This document shows, piece by piece, positions 1-9,003 of a stretch of 64,000 bases of DNA. Position 1 is the first letter of the stretch. Every line of letters starts with the position of its first letter. The translations under genes and the position numbers were made by a program. The notes beneath the pieces were generated by a model. That model searched no databases. It saw nothing but the letters and a program-made list of their open reading frames with translations, and was not told where the DNA came from. The stretch is from Guyparkeria sp. SCN-R1. GTDB taxonomy: Bacteria; Pseudomonadota; Gammaproteobacteria; Halothiobacillales; Halothiobacillaceae. The stretch spans positions 1-64,000 of the forward strand of contig NZ_QZMT01000012.1 of assembly GCF_003932495.1 (NCBI RefSeq), in the 5' to 3' direction.

Positions 1-55
1 TGGTATCAGATTGATGGGGTGAAGGTGCCCCATCAACCATTAAATCCGTATACCC
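1..55. other. Foreign-looking segment interrupting rluC (possible insertion-element end)
   Basis: The segment is clearly poorer in GC than its surroundings. It contains a perfect 9-bp inverted repeat, TTGATGGGG at 11-19 and CCCCATCAA at 28-36, around an 8-nt loop. It begins exactly where rluC homology stops. A subterminal hairpin next to a breakpoint is typical of insertion-sequence ends, and contigs often break in such repeats. No transposase or target duplication can be seen because the window ends here. An assembly artefact is an equal alternative. Confidence 0.35.
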
Positions 56-868
56 CACACGGATCTGATGCGTGCGTCCGGTATGCAGGGTGGCCGCCAT
101 CAGGCTGAGTGCCGGACCCCGATGGCTGGCGCCCAGGCGTTCGAAATCGGTGCGAGCGAACTTGCCACCGCGCGGATCGACCACCACTCGGTGGGCCCGG
201 CCTTCGCCCTGGTCCTTGCGCAGCGGGGCCGTGATGGTCTGGTGCGCGTCTCGCCAGTGGCCATGACAGAGGGCCAGGTAGCGTTTTTTGGCCGCGCCCT
301 CGGGGCGGAACTGCTCCTGGAGATCGAGCAGCGTCGTGCGCGACTTGGCCACCACGATCAGGCCGCTGGTTTCGCGATCGATGCGGTGGGCCAGCTCCAG
401 CATGTCGCTGTCCGGGCGGGCGGTGCGCAACAGCTCGATCAGGCCGAAATCGAAGCCACTGCCGGCATGCGCGGCCAGTCCGGCTGGCTTGTCGACTACC
501 AACAACGCCTCGTCCTCGTGGCGAACCAGGGTCTCGACGCGTTCGAGCCAGCCCGTCGGAATCCGGGCCGCGGGGCGTGCCGTATCGGGGTCGCCGCGCA
601 GGTCTCGCACCGGCGGGATGCGGACCACGTCACCGTCGCGCAGGCGTTGCATCGGCTTGGCGCGCTTCTTGTTCACCCGCACCTGGCCCTTGCGGATCAA
701 GCGGTAGACCAGCGCCCGCGGCTGCTTGTCGTGCTGGGCACCCAGCTCGCGCAGCAGGAAGTTATCGAGGCGCTGACCGTCACTGCGCGCATCGACCGTC
801 TCGAGGCGAACGCGTGGGCGATCGGTGGGGGCTTGTTCGGCGGTGGCTTGGCGATTCTCGGTTGTCAT
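1..868 (-). CDS. rluC: 23S rRNA pseudouridine synthase RluC, 5' part, apparently disrupted
   Basis: RluC makes pseudouridines in 23S rRNA. Translating the minus strand from the ATG at 868 gives an S4-type RNA-binding region (about residues 30-85, containing KGQVRVNKKRAKP) and then the RluA-family catalytic domain. HRIDRETSG carries the catalytic Asp at about residue 164, and TGRTHQIRV follows further on. Homology is normal up to Val271 (codon at 56-58). The family then expects a His and about 50-60 more residues, but the frame instead reads an unrelated lower-GC stretch, open to the window edge. The gene is therefore either interrupted by inserted DNA or chimeric at a contig end. It is divergent from rne, as in enterobacteria. 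Confidence 0.85.
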   Translation of the reverse strand, partial: MTTENRQATAEQAPTDRPRVRLETVDARSDGQRLDNFLLRELGAQHDKQPRALVYRLIRKGQVRVNKKRAKPMQRLRDGDVVRIPPVRDLRGDPDTARPAARIPTGWLERVETLVRHEDEALLVVDKPAGLAAHAGSGFDFGLIELLRTARPDSDMLELAHRIDRETSGLIVVAKSRTTLLDLQEQFRPEGAAKKRYLALCHGHWRDAHQTITAPLRKDQGEGRAHRVVVDPRGGKFARTDFERLGASHRGPALSLMAATLHTGRTHQIRVGYTDLMVDGAPSPHQSDT

Positions 869-1372
869 CGGCTCGGGTTTGCTGTCGGCGCAATTGAGAC
901 CGTGCGCTGGCGGGGTTGTGATAGTATCAGCGCACTGTGGCGAAAGTCAGGTGGTGTGGCACGTGCCGACCACCCGCGGCAGCCAGCGAGCGCTCGGATT
1001 CTTCATTTAAGCCGGCGACCCATGCCAGCCCATCCCGCTTGCCCACGATGCGGCCTCGCCAACACCATTGGCTTGGCCTCGACGGGCACGACCAGCCTCG
1101 GGCTGCCGCCCGCTCACAGTTGTCAAGAACGATCAACGGTTGTTACGTCCTGTACTCAATGCGCCTTTTCCGGTTCCTTTCCCTGCCGCTCTCCGTTCTG
1201 TATCGCCTCGTTGCGGTCGGACGGCAGGCGTCGTGTTCGCGTGTCTGCGCGGCTCGACGACTGGCGGGATGGTCGGCAATCGCGCGTCGGGACGTTCCTC
1301 TGAACTCAAGCCACCTGTCGCGCGCGGCCCGTTGCCAGCCGCGGCTTGTGCAGAAACGTCGAGATTTTTTCC
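869..1372 (+). promoter_or_regulatory. rluC/rne divergent region with long rne leader
   Basis: This is 504 bases without a convincing gene between the divergent starts of rluC and rne. If transcription starts just after the extended -10 at 919-927, the rne mRNA has an untranslated leader of about 440 nt. In E. coli a leader of about 360 nt lets RNase E cleave and autoregulate its own message. The same position and similar size suggest the same logic here (inference). The open frames through this stretch are not protein-like. Confidence 0.5.
919..927 (+). promoter_or_regulatory. Extended -10 promoter for rne
   Basis: TGATAGTAT is a TG-n extended -10 element followed by TAGTAT (922-927). There is no good -35 hexamer 17 bp upstream, which is tolerated in extended -10 promoters. 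The predicted start is about 934. The acnB promoter has the same form. Confidence 0.5.
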
Positions 1373-4195
1373 ATGAAACGAATGCTGATCAACGCAACGC
1401 ACTCCGAGGAGATCCGCGTTGCGCTCGTAGACGGGCAACGCCTCTATGACATCGACATAGAGACCCCGTCCCGGGAGCAAAAGAAGGCCAACATCTACAA
1501 GGCCACCATCACGCGCATCGAGCCCAGCCTCGAGGCCGTGTTCGTCAATTACGGTGCCAATCGCCACGGTTTCCTGCCCTTCAAGGAGATCTCGCCCGAG
1601 TACTTCGACCCCAAGGCGGTCGATGACAAGGGACGTCCGATCATCAAGGACGCGCTCAAGGAAGGACAGGAACTGATCGTCCAGGTCGAGAAGGAAGAGC
1701 GTGGCAACAAGGGCGCGGCCCTGACCACGCTGGTCAGCCTGGCCGGGCGCTACCTGGTGGTCATGCCCAACAACCCCAAGGCCGGCGGCGTCTCGCGCCG
1801 CATCGAAGGCGATGACCGCGCCGAGATCAAGGCCGCGCTGGCGCAGCTCAACGTGCCGGCGGGCATGGGTTTGATCGTGCGTACCGCCGGGGTGGGGCGT
1901 GATGTCGAAGAGCTCCAGTGGGACCTTGATTACCTCGTTCAGGTCTGGAGCGCGATCCACGAGGCGGCCGAGGGCCGTCCGGCACCCTTCCTGATCTACC
2001 AGGAAAGCAACCTCATCATCCGGGCGCTGCGCGACTACATGCGCAACGACATCGGCGAGATCCTGATCGACGAGCCGACGATCTACCAGCAGGCGATGGA
2101 CTTCGTCCAGATGGTCACGCCCAAGGTCGCCGAGAAGATCAAGCTCTACGACGATCCCACGCCGTTGTTCTCGCGCTACCAGATCGAGGCGCAGATCGAA
2201 TCGGCCTATCAGCGCAATGTCACGCTGCCCTCCGGCGGCGAACTGGTGTTCGACGTCGCCGAGGCGATGACCGCGGTCGACATCAACTCCGGGCGCAACA
2301 CCAAGGGCCAGGACATCGAGGACACTGCCTTCAACACCAACCTGGAGGCGGCCGAGGAGATCGCACGCCAGCTGCGCCTGCGGGATCTGGGCGGGTTGAT
2401 CGTGATCGATTTCATCGACATGGGCTCCTCCAAGCATCAGCGCGAGGTGGAAAACCGCCTGCGCGATTCCCTCAAGTACGACCGTGCCCGGGTGCAGACC
2501 AGCCGCATCTCGCGTTTCGGTCTGCTGGAGATGTCGCGTCAGCGCCTGCGTGCCTCGCTGGAGGAATCCAGTCAGCACATGTGCCCACGCTGCAACGGCC
2601 AGGGCGTTATTCGTTCCGTCGAATCGCTGTCGCTGGCGATCCTGCGCCTGCTGGTCGACGAGGCGATGAAGGACAACACCGGTCGCGTGATCGCGCAGGT
2701 GCCCATCGACGTGGCCACCTACCTGCTCAACGAGAAGCGTGACCAGATCAACGAGATCGAGCAGTCGAACAACGTCGACCTGCTCTTGATCCCGAACATC
2801 AACCTCGAGACGCCGCACTACGAGATCGAGCGCGTGCGCGCCGATGACAACGAGGCGCGGGCACGTGACGTGCAGCAGATGATCGAGCCGCTGAACGTCG
2901 AGACCCCGTCGCCGGAGCCGCGCCATCGCCAGGCGGAGAAGGCCGCGGTGCAGACCATTCCGCGCGCGGCCCAGCCGGCCGCGGAGAAGCCGGCAAAGGC
3001 GGCCGAGCCAGCGCCGGCAGCCGCAGCGACCCCGGCCGCCGAGAGCGCACCGTTGCGCCCGATCGCGAATGGCGCGGTTTCACTGCTGCGTCGCGTCGTG
3101 GGTCAGCTCTTCGGTGCCCGCGCCGACGAGGACGAAGGGACCGAAGCCGGTTCACGCAGGGCCAAGGGCAAGGCCTCTGGCAAGGGCGGCGAGACGTCCG
3201 GTGACCGGACCGGTCGCAAGGGCGGCGGTCGCCGTCAGTCCGGCGATCAAGGGGGCGATAAGGCCAAGTCCGCCCGTGAAGATTCCCAGGACAAGGACAA
3301 GGGTCAGGGCAAGGGCAAGTCGGGTAACCGACGTCGCCGTGGTCGCGGTCGTCGCGGCAGCGGTGGCAACCCGGCGCAGCAGGATGCTGGTCAGAAGCCC
3401 GAGCAGAAGAACGAGCAGCCGGCGGAGTCCAAGGCCGAGCCGAGCCGTGGCAAGCCGCCGACTGACGGCGAGGGCAAGAAGGACGGTGGCCAGTCCGGCC
3501 GCGGCGGCCCGGGTGGCTCCGGTGGCAAGGGGCGTGGTTGGGGTGACCGTGGCCCGAAGAGTGAGCCGCGTACCCCGCCACCGCTGGGCGAGCGTGAGCG
3601 CCAAATGGTCGAGCAGCAATTGGCCGCCCCGATCAGCGAAGGCAAGAGCCTGCCGCTGGACGTCTCGAAGAAGAAGGGCCTGGCCGAAGAACTGCCCCCC
3701 AACGCCGCCGTTCGACTGGAGGCCAGCGACCGGTTGGTCAAGGCGAGTGATGCCAAGACCGCCAAGGCAGCCGCACCCAAGGCCGTGCCCAGCAGTGCTG
3801 GCTCCGACGTGGCCACTGCGGAGATGACCGGTGCGGGCGCCTCGAGCCAGGTGGAGGCGAAAGCCCCGGAAAAGGTCTCTGACAAGGTCTCCGAGAGGCC
3901 GCAGGCACAGGTGGAGACACCGGTCGAGACGCCGAAGGCCACCGAGTCGAAGCCGGCTCGCGAGGAGTCGGTGGAGGCCGAGGCCAAGCCAGCGCCCGAG
4001 ACCGAGCCGTCGGCATCGAGCGTTGCGGATGTAAAAGCCGAGCCCGAGTCGACACCGACGAAGCCTGCGGCCGATCAACCGGCGGAAGAGACGCCGGCGG
4101 CCGAGGCCCCGGCGCCTGAGGTCGAAAAGGCGGATGCCTCCGAGCAGCAGGTCGGTGGTGAAACATCGGGCGACGAGGAAAAGCGCGAGCGCTGA
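1373..4195 (+). CDS. rne: Ribonuclease E
   Basis: RNase E is the essential endoribonuclease of mRNA decay and of rRNA and tRNA maturation, and the scaffold of the degradosome at the inner membrane. The 940-residue product starts at MKRMLINAT, aligning with E. coli; an in-frame upstream start at 1346 adds only nine unrelated residues. Visible elements are the S1 domain (about 35-125), catalytic Asp303 in VDINS and Asp346 in IDFID, and the zinc-link CPRC at 404-407, all at E. coli numbering. From about residue 530 the protein is low complexity: a Lys/Gly/Arg-rich block (about 600-720), likely RNA-binding, then an Ala/Glu/Pro-rich acidic tail. This matches the poorly conserved scaffold half. A terminator follows the stop. 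Confidence 0.97.
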   Translation: MKRMLINATHSEEIRVALVDGQRLYDIDIETPSREQKKANIYKATITRIEPSLEAVFVNYGANRHGFLPFKEISPEYFDPKAVDDKGRPIIKDALKEGQELIVQVEKEERGNKGAALTTLVSLAGRYLVVMPNNPKAGGVSRRIEGDDRAEIKAALAQLNVPAGMGLIVRTAGVGRDVEELQWDLDYLVQVWSAIHEAAEGRPAPFLIYQESNLIIRALRDYMRNDIGEILIDEPTIYQQAMDFVQMVTPKVAEKIKLYDDPTPLFSRYQIEAQIESAYQRNVTLPSGGELVFDVAEAMTAVDINSGRNTKGQDIEDTAFNTNLEAAEEIARQLRLRDLGGLIVIDFIDMGSSKHQREVENRLRDSLKYDRARVQTSRISRFGLLEMSRQRLRASLEESSQHMCPRCNGQGVIRSVESLSLAILRLLVDEAMKDNTGRVIAQVPIDVATYLLNEKRDQINEIEQSNNVDLLLIPNINLETPHYEIERVRADDNEARARDVQQMIEPLNVETPSPEPRHRQAEKAAVQTIPRAAQPAAEKPAKAAEPAPAAAATPAAESAPLRPIANGAVSLLRRVVGQLFGARADEDEGTEAGSRRAKGKASGKGGETSGDRTGRKGGGRRQSGDQGGDKAKSAREDSQDKDKGQGKGKSGNRRRRGRGRRGSGGNPAQQDAGQKPEQKNEQPAESKAEPSRGKPPTDGEGKKDGGQSGRGGPGGSGGKGRGWGDRGPKSEPRTPPPLGERERQMVEQQLAAPISEGKSLPLDVSKKKGLAEELPPNAAVRLEASDRLVKASDAKTAKAAAPKAVPSSAGSDVATAEMTGAGASSQVEAKAPEKVSDKVSERPQAQVETPVETPKATESKPAREESVEAEAKPAPETEPSASSVADVKAEPESTPTKPAADQPAEETPAAEAPAPEVEKADASEQQVGGETSGDEEKRER

Positions 4196-4224
4196 TCCCC
4201 TCGCCATCTCGCCGGAAACAAGAA

Positions 4225-4259
4225 CGCCCCGCTTTTATCCAAGCGGGGCGTTTTCTTTT
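4225..4259 (+). terminator. Rho-independent terminator after rne, partly bidirectional
   Basis: A perfect 10-bp stem, CGCCCCGCTT (4225-4234) with AAGCGGGGCG (4241-4250), has a 6-nt loop and is followed by TTTTCTTTT. It lies between the convergent rne and phosphatase genes. The minus strand also has a moderate T-rich tail. Confidence 0.9.
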
Positions 4260-4319
4260 GCGGTTCTCCTATCGGCGTAGCAGGAGAGCGGACGAAGCAG
4301 GGCGCTGGGCTTGTCCGGT

Positions 4320-4811
4320 TTAGCCGAGGTGACGGCGACGGATGTCCTCGAGCAGGTTGCCGGCAGCCGCCTCGACCATATCGAGTACTTGTTCGAAGCC
4401 GTTGCCGCCACCGTAATACGGGTCCGGCACCTCGTCGAGGCCGTAGTCCGGTGCGTAGCTCATGAACAGGTGCGGCTTGTCACGCAGCGCGTCGTCGGCA
4501 AGTGACTGCAGGATCTCGAGGTTGGCCAGATCCATGGCGAGCACGTAGTCGTACTCGGCGATGTCCTCGGGGCGGACCTGACGAGCCGTGAGGTGGTCCA
4601 TGCGGTATTGGCGGGCCATCGCGGCACGCATGGCGCGCTCATCGGGCGGATTGCCGACGTGATAGGCGTGGGTGCCCGCCGAATCGATGCGGATGCGGTC
4701 GGCCAGCTCCGCCTGCTCGACCAGCCGCTCGAACACGGCGTGGGCGGTGGGTGAGCGGCAAATGTTGCCCATGCACACGAACAGAACGCTCGGGGCCTTG
4801 GTCTCCGTCAT
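4320..4811 (-). CDS. Low-molecular-weight protein tyrosine phosphatase
   Basis: A cytoplasmic phosphatase of 163 residues, normal for the family, that removes phosphate from phosphotyrosine. The active-site loop CX5R is near the N terminus (CMGNICRSP, Cys13 and Arg19), and the general-acid Asp is in the DPYYGG motif near residue 128. The start at 4811 is chosen because it has a GAGGT ribosome site and puts the P-loop at the usual place; a longer open frame upstream has no family match. There is no polysaccharide gene cluster beside it, so a Wzb-like role is not supported. The substrate is unknown. Confidence 0.9.
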   Translation of the reverse strand: MTETKAPSVLFVCMGNICRSPTAHAVFERLVEQAELADRIRIDSAGTHAYHVGNPPDERAMRAAMARQYRMDHLTARQVRPEDIAEYDYVLAMDLANLEILQSLADDALRDKPHLFMSYAPDYGLDEVPDPYYGGGNGFEQVLDMVEAAAGNLLEDIRRRHLG

Positions 4812-4999
4812 GTCGTACCTCGTCGGTTGAAAAGGGCGGGGCGGGCAGCCGGTACGGGCTGCCCGATCGATTGGCGCTAATGTAACCAAAATCCCGTTGC
4901 CTTGCTCGGCATGGACCGCATTTGCCTCGATGCTTCGCTTTCCCATCGACGAGGATTCAGGGGCTTGTCGTGATCGGCGCAAATCCCGGTGAGAGGGTG

Positions 5000-5027
5000 T
5001 TGACAGTCTCCGCCGTGCCGGTACAAT
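5000..5027 (+). promoter_or_regulatory. Promoter of tRNA-Ala
   Basis: A perfect -35 TTGACA (5000-5005), a 16-bp spacer, and TACAAT (5022-5027), followed by a GC-rich discriminator. This is typical of growth-rate-controlled stable RNA promoters. The predicted start is about 5034, some 15 nt before the mature tRNA. Confidence 0.8.
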
Positions 5028-5048
5028 GCGCGCATTCCTCAGGTACGA

Positions 5049-5124
5049 GGGGCCATAGCTCAGCTGGGAGAGCGCCTGCATGGCATGCAGGAGGTCGGCG
5101 GTTCGATCCCGCCTGGCTCCACCA
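5049..5124 (+). tRNA. tRNA-Ala (GGC anticodon)
   Basis: A 76-nt cloverleaf with encoded CCA. The acceptor GGGGCCA pairs with TGGCTCC with one G-T pair, the anticodon stem CCTGC/GCAGG holds loop ATGGCAT, and the T-arm contains GTTCGATCC. It has its own promoter and terminator, so it is a monocistronic unit. Confidence 0.97.
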
Positions 5125-5137
5125 AATATGAAGAAAA

Positions 5138-5173
5138 AGCCCGGATTCGCATCAAGCGAACCGGGCTTTTTTC
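5138..5173 (+). terminator. Terminator of tRNA-Ala
   Basis: AGCCCGG-A-TTCGC pairs with GCGAACCGGGCT with a single bulged A, followed by TTTTTT. It lies 13 nt downstream of the tRNA CCA end. Confidence 0.9.
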
Positions 5174-5306
5174 GTTGGCCGATACATGAAGGCCGTCGTG
5201 GCGAATGTCCTCGCGATGGCCAGCGCGGCCGAGGTGAGCCCCAAGCGAAGCTCGTGACGCGGTCGGTTGCCCGTCGGCAGGCCCACGCCTGCGTCGGACC
5301 GGAGGA

Positions 5307-6632
5307 TCACTGGTTGATCCAGTCCGGGATCGAAATGCGATAGATGTAGCGGTCCTGGCTGCCGACGAACAAGGTGTTGCCGATCACCACCGGGCCAGCA
5401 GGCGCCAACGCGGTGTTCTTCGCGTTGCTCAACGAGCCGCCCAGCTTGCGCGGCGGCAGTTCGCGACCGTTCTTGCGCTTGAGGGCATCGCCGCTTTCGG
5501 CATCCACCACGTATAGCAGGCCGCCTGTGTCGCCGAAAAAGACACGGCCGTCAGCAATGGCCGGAGCCCCCTTGACCTTGTGTTGAGCCGGATGCTCCCA
5601 CAGCTTCTCGCCGCTACTGACGTCGTAGGCGAATACCGATTTGGTATATGGACTGCCGACGTAGACGCGGCCATCAGCGATCGCGGGGCTGCCGGAGGTG
5701 TTGTTGTCCTGCTTGGGGCCACTGCCCAGCAGGTCTTTCCACAGCAATTTCCCGCTGGATGCGTCGAAGCCGTAGATGAAGTGCATAAAGCCCTTGCCCT
5801 TGTCTGGATACTGGGCACGCTCCTCTTTGGTGGCAGCGGCGTATGGCTTCACCGCGGTGATCACCACCACACCGTCCTTGCCGACCGCCGGCGGCACGTC
5901 CGTAAAACTGCCTTTCTCGTCATGGCGCCACGCGATCTTCTTGCGTTGCAGGTCGACACCCACTACCGAATCCAGCGCCCCGACATAGAGCATCCCGTCA
6001 TCGGTTACCGCCGGAGACGACATGCTGACCCAGCCCGGCAGTTTCAGTTTCCACGCCAGCTCGCCGGTTTCCGGGTCAATCGCCCGCAGGTTGGCCGCGC
6101 CGGTGGTGGCGTAGAGGAGGCCGTTCCACAATGCCGGCGTCGGCATGACCTCGCCCACCGTGGGATGGTTCCACAAGGTCCCGCCGGTTTCCGGGTCGAC
6201 CGCCATGACGCCGCTCGCCCCGGTGCCGCGGATGTCGGCGCTCTGGAAGGCGCGATTTCCGTATGCCACATAGACCCGCTTACCGTCGGTAACAGTCTCG
6301 GCGTGTACCCAATTGGGCGCGTGGCGGAACCCCGGATGGCTGTCGCTCCACAGGATCTTGCCGTCATCCACCGAGAACGCGAACAAGCCGCCGGTGGCAT
6401 GGTTGCCGACATACAGCCGACCGTCGACGATCACGGGGGCTGCACGCACCTGATCGCCGGTCCGGTAGTGTGCATCCGGCAGGGCGGTGTCTTCGCCGTT
6501 GTCGAATACCGCGTTGTGTTCAGGCCCCATTCGGTACTGGGTCCACTGCGTTGGACCAAACGCCATGACCGTGCCGGTCCAAGTGGCCAGAAACAGGCCC
6601 ACCGACCCGTACCTCAGCAGTGCTATCAACAT
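5307..6632 (-). CDS. Secreted PQQ-type beta-propeller repeat protein
   Basis: A 441-residue exported protein. A hydrophobic signal segment of about 25 residues ending near VMAFG is followed by repeated propeller blades of the PQQ/BamB type, with recurring units such as DPETGELAW and DASSGKLLW and many V.VG or VYVG strands. About seven or eight blades are likely. The start at 6632 has a strong AGGAGGTGG site. It lacks a lipobox Cys, so it is not obviously BamB itself; the calcium and PQQ ligands of dehydrogenases were not identified, so an enzymatic role is not claimed. It is monocistronic, and its upstream DNA has two marked palindromes. Confidence 0.85.
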   Translation of the reverse strand: MLIALLRYGSVGLFLATWTGTVMAFGPTQWTQYRMGPEHNAVFDNGEDTALPDAHYRTGDQVRAAPVIVDGRLYVGNHATGGLFAFSVDDGKILWSDSHPGFRHAPNWVHAETVTDGKRVYVAYGNRAFQSADIRGTGASGVMAVDPETGGTLWNHPTVGEVMPTPALWNGLLYATTGAANLRAIDPETGELAWKLKLPGWVSMSSPAVTDDGMLYVGALDSVVGVDLQRKKIAWRHDEKGSFTDVPPAVGKDGVVVITAVKPYAAATKEERAQYPDKGKGFMHFIYGFDASSGKLLWKDLLGSGPKQDNNTSGSPAIADGRVYVGSPYTKSVFAYDVSSGEKLWEHPAQHKVKGAPAIADGRVFFGDTGGLLYVVDAESGDALKRKNGRELPPRKLGGSLSNAKNTALAPAGPVVIGNTLFVGSQDRYIYRISIPDWINQ

Positions 6633-7058
6633 CCCCACCTCCTCGCAATTGCATGACTGTTGAAGATCCGCGGGCCTGCCCGTTGCCGGGGGCACCCCGG
6701 GCAACGACTGCCCGCCCTGGGTAATCCGCGATTACGTGACGGTGCACACGGTTCTGGCCAGTTTGGATATCGGTGTCGTTGCAGTCTTAGGACCGCGGCG
6801 GATCGGGTCTGTTCCGCCGTCAATAACAGCGTGAAGAATCGTTGCGGGAAGCATTCTTGTTGCAAATTCCAGCACTTGGAGCCGGGGGGCATGACGTAGA
6901 GAGCCGGAGCCTGGCCGAACCTCCGCTTGGCATGAATCCATGACCTTTTAATCTGGTAGGGGGCCGGGATCCGGCAAATATCAGAAAAATCCCGGGCTCG
7001 CGTTAGCGGCCCGGGATTTTTGCGTTTCGCCTGATTTCCCGCCTATGTAGCGGGATTC
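6633..7058 (-). promoter_or_regulatory. Upstream region of the propeller gene, with two palindromes
   Basis: 426 bases without a convincing gene. A hairpin at 6681-6706 pairs CGTTGCC with GGCAACG, with inner GGGG/CCCC pairing. A perfect palindrome with a 3-nt centre, GTAATC-CGC-GATTAC, lies at 6721-6735, about 90-100 bp upstream of the propeller start on the minus strand. The first could be a leader hairpin and the second a repressor or activator site. Both roles are inference; no regulator is adjacent. The right end holds the terminator of the next gene. Confidence 0.4.
6985..7021 (-). terminator. Terminator of the 7059-7553 gene
   Basis: An A-rich-flanked stem, AATCCCGGGC pairing with GCCCGGGATT, has a T-run on both strands. 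It sits about 38 nt beyond the stop codon of the minus-strand gene at 7059. It is symmetrical, so it would work from either side. Confidence 0.85.
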
Positions 7059-7553
7059 TCAGGGGAAGTTGACCGAGTGGCTCGTCTGACCACTGGTGGG
7101 GACTTGCAGGGTGAAATCGCGGTCATGTCCCTGATATCGGGTCGTGACGCTGTAACGCCCTGGTGGCAGGTCGATATAGATCATCGGACCGTCTGTCGTG
7201 GCCTCGAATCGAGTCTCACCATCGGTGGCGCGGATATTCACGTCCACCGACGAGACGAATGCGCCACGCTGACCCTTAGAGAACTGCAGGGCCACCGGAT
7301 AGGACGATCCGTGCTGCTTCAGCCAGGCGCGCTCTCCGGTACCCAAACCGCCAGTGAGGTAACGGATCCCGTTATGCTCATGCACGTCCACGGCACTTTC
7401 TGCCGTCTCGTCGATGCTGGCAGGCTGGCGTTCCTGTTCGGTGATCGGCTCCCAGCCGGGCTTTTTCCAGGGGTCGTCATCGGCCGCCCAAGCGGTTTGT
7501 GCGATCAGTGGCAGTGCCAGGGCGAGACTCAAGGCAAGGGTGGCTCTCGGCAT
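7059..7553 (-). CDS. Periplasmic protein with carboxypeptidase-regulatory-like fold
   Basis: A 164-residue product beginning with a clear signal peptide that ends at TAWA-A (about residue 22). The C-terminal half reads like a small beta-sandwich of the carboxypeptidase regulatory-like type: DVNIRATDGETRFEA followed by LPPGRYSVTTRYQG. The start at 7553 has an AGGAGGTG ribosome site; the in-frame upstream extension would mask the signal peptide. Function unknown. It is divergent from the CIA30 gene and has its own terminator. Confidence 0.75.
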   Translation of the reverse strand: MPRATLALSLALALPLIAQTAWAADDDPWKKPGWEPITEQERQPASIDETAESAVDVHEHNGIRYLTGGLGTGERAWLKQHGSSYPVALQFSKGQRGAFVSSVDVNIRATDGETRFEATTDGPMIYIDLPPGRYSVTTRYQGHDRDFTLQVPTSGQTSHSVNFP

Positions 7554-7621
7554 GGTGCACCTCCTCGGTTTTCCGTTCGGATCAATGTGCGGCTCTTGCA
7601 TCGGTGATCTAGTTTAGTCCA

Positions 7622-8113
7622 ATGACATCCATGACAAGTTTCCTCGACCCCGCCCAATCGGATCACTGGCATGCCGTCAACGATGGGGTGATGGGCGGTG
7701 TGTCCGCCGGTGCGTTTCATTTCGACGACGGTATCGGCGTGTTCAGCGGCGAGCTATCGCTGGAGCATGGCGGCGGGTTCGCTTCGGTGCGGCGAGCGGT
7801 GTCACCGGGAGTGCTCGCGGACAGCGGCGGGATTGCGATCCGGGTTCGTGGTGATGGTCGCCGCTATCAATGTCGGGTCGGGACGGAGGAAACGGCACCC
7901 GATATTTCCTACGCGACCGATTTCGACACGATTGATGGGCAATGGCTGGACGTCCACATGGCCTGGCAGGAGTTCGAAGCAGTGCGCCGCGGACACGCGG
8001 TGCCCAACGCGCCACACTTGTCGCCCGAACGGATCAATCGATTGGGCTTTCTTCTGGCGGATCGGCGGGCCGGGCCGTTTTGCCTCGAGATCGCGTCGAT
8101 CCGCGCAGCGTGA
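7622..8113 (+). CDS. CIA30-family protein
   Basis: 163 residues matching the family of complex I intermediate-associated protein 30: WHAVNDGVMGGVS near the N terminus and SPERINRLGFLLADRRAGPFCLEIASI at the C terminus, framing a galactose-binding-like beta-sandwich. No signal peptide is visible. In mitochondria the family helps assemble complex I; bacterial members are uncharacterised, and no nuo genes lie here, so no role is assigned. A nearby second ATG at 7631 is an alternative start because the ribosome site is weak. Confidence 0.8.
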   Translation: MTSMTSFLDPAQSDHWHAVNDGVMGGVSAGAFHFDDGIGVFSGELSLEHGGGFASVRRAVSPGVLADSGGIAIRVRGDGRRYQCRVGTEETAPDISYATDFDTIDGQWLDVHMAWQEFEAVRRGHAVPNAPHLSPERINRLGFLLADRRAGPFCLEIASIRAA

Positions 8114-8236
8114 GGCAGGGCGCGTATCCTTTTCCCACTTGGCCGCTTCCCACCGTTGATGTGCTTTCGATTGCCATCTAGGGCGTGCCGCTGATTTAAC
8201 CGGAAACGGTTTCGACTCCAATCGTAACGATGCCTG

Positions 8237-8968
8237 ATGTCAGGTAATACTGGGTCGGATCAACCCTCACCCTCGTCGGCAACACCGGCCAATCCCCAGG
8301 AGCGTATGCAGCGACGACGAATCCACCAACGCGTCACCCTGGTCATTCAGGTGATCATGCTGGCCGAACTGGCCTTTGCCTTGTGGGAAGGACTTTGGCT
8401 GACTGCTGCCATCACGGTGCTCATCCTGCTGCTGACCGTGGCGCCGGTGTTGATGTTCAAGCGCTTCGAGGTATTCATCCCCTCGGAGTTCAAGCTCCTG
8501 GCCACGGGGTTCATCTTCGCCTCGTTGTTTCTCGGCGAGGTGCAGGGCTACTACACCCGTTTCTGGTGGTGGGACCTGGTGCTGCACACGGCTTCCGGCT
8601 TCCTGCTCGGGATCTTCGGTTTCCTGCTGGTCTACATCCTGAACGAGAAGAAGAACCTCCGGTTTCACATGACCCCGGGGTTCGTGGCGTTTTTCGCCTT
8701 CATGTTCGCTGTTGGGGTGGGCGCACTCTGGGAAATATTCGAATTCGCCATGGACCAGATCGCGGGCACCAACATGCAGAAAGCGATGCTCGATGATCCG
8801 TCGGGGCTGACGGACACGATGCTTGACCTGGTGGTCGATACGGTCGGGGCCGCGGTGATCGCCGTGCTGGGTTACGGCTATCTCAGGGTGGCGGCGGGGA
8901 AGTCGTTTCTCGAGCAGTGGATCGCGGCGTTTCTTGATGGCAACCCGCGGCTGTTCAACCGACGCTGA
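8237..8968 (+). CDS. Integral membrane protein, YjdF/DUF2238-like
   Basis: 243 residues with a polar N terminus (about 1-30) and five or six membrane segments: around residues 33-50, 55-73, 85-105, 112-135, 148-170 and 195-215. The conserved family features are WWDLVLHTASG, GALWEIFEFAMDQ and GLTDTMLDLVVDTVGA, with charged and histidine residues inside or next to the helices. The function of this family is unknown. It stands alone between a plus-strand and a minus-strand gene. A small AACCG/CGGTT hairpin (8198-8211) precedes it. Confidence 0.8.
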   Translation: MSGNTGSDQPSPSSATPANPQERMQRRRIHQRVTLVIQVIMLAELAFALWEGLWLTAAITVLILLLTVAPVLMFKRFEVFIPSEFKLLATGFIFASLFLGEVQGYYTRFWWWDLVLHTASGFLLGIFGFLLVYILNEKKNLRFHMTPGFVAFFAFMFAVGVGALWEIFEFAMDQIAGTNMQKAMLDDPSGLTDTMLDLVVDTVGAAVIAVLGYGYLRVAAGKSFLEQWIAAFLDGNPRLFNRR

Positions 8969-9003
8969 GTCAGCGGATGCCCCAGACCGTGCGTGGCGCT
9001 CAC

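Noticed and set aside
68-1303. A 411-codon plus-strand frame at the left end
   Set aside because: It runs antisense to rluC and then through the rne leader; the RluC motifs are on the minus strand.
1133-2926. A 597-codon frame antisense to rne
   Set aside because: RNase E is certain on the plus strand; the antisense frame has no start signal and is rich in repeated Val/Leu/Asp/Arg, as shadows are.
5173-5306. Small plus-strand gene after tRNA-Ala
   Set aside because: The frame overlaps the terminator and has no recognisable product.
6660-6899. Short frames on both strands upstream of the propeller gene
   Set aside because: No ribosome sites, no family resemblance, and the palindromes in the region account for its structure better.
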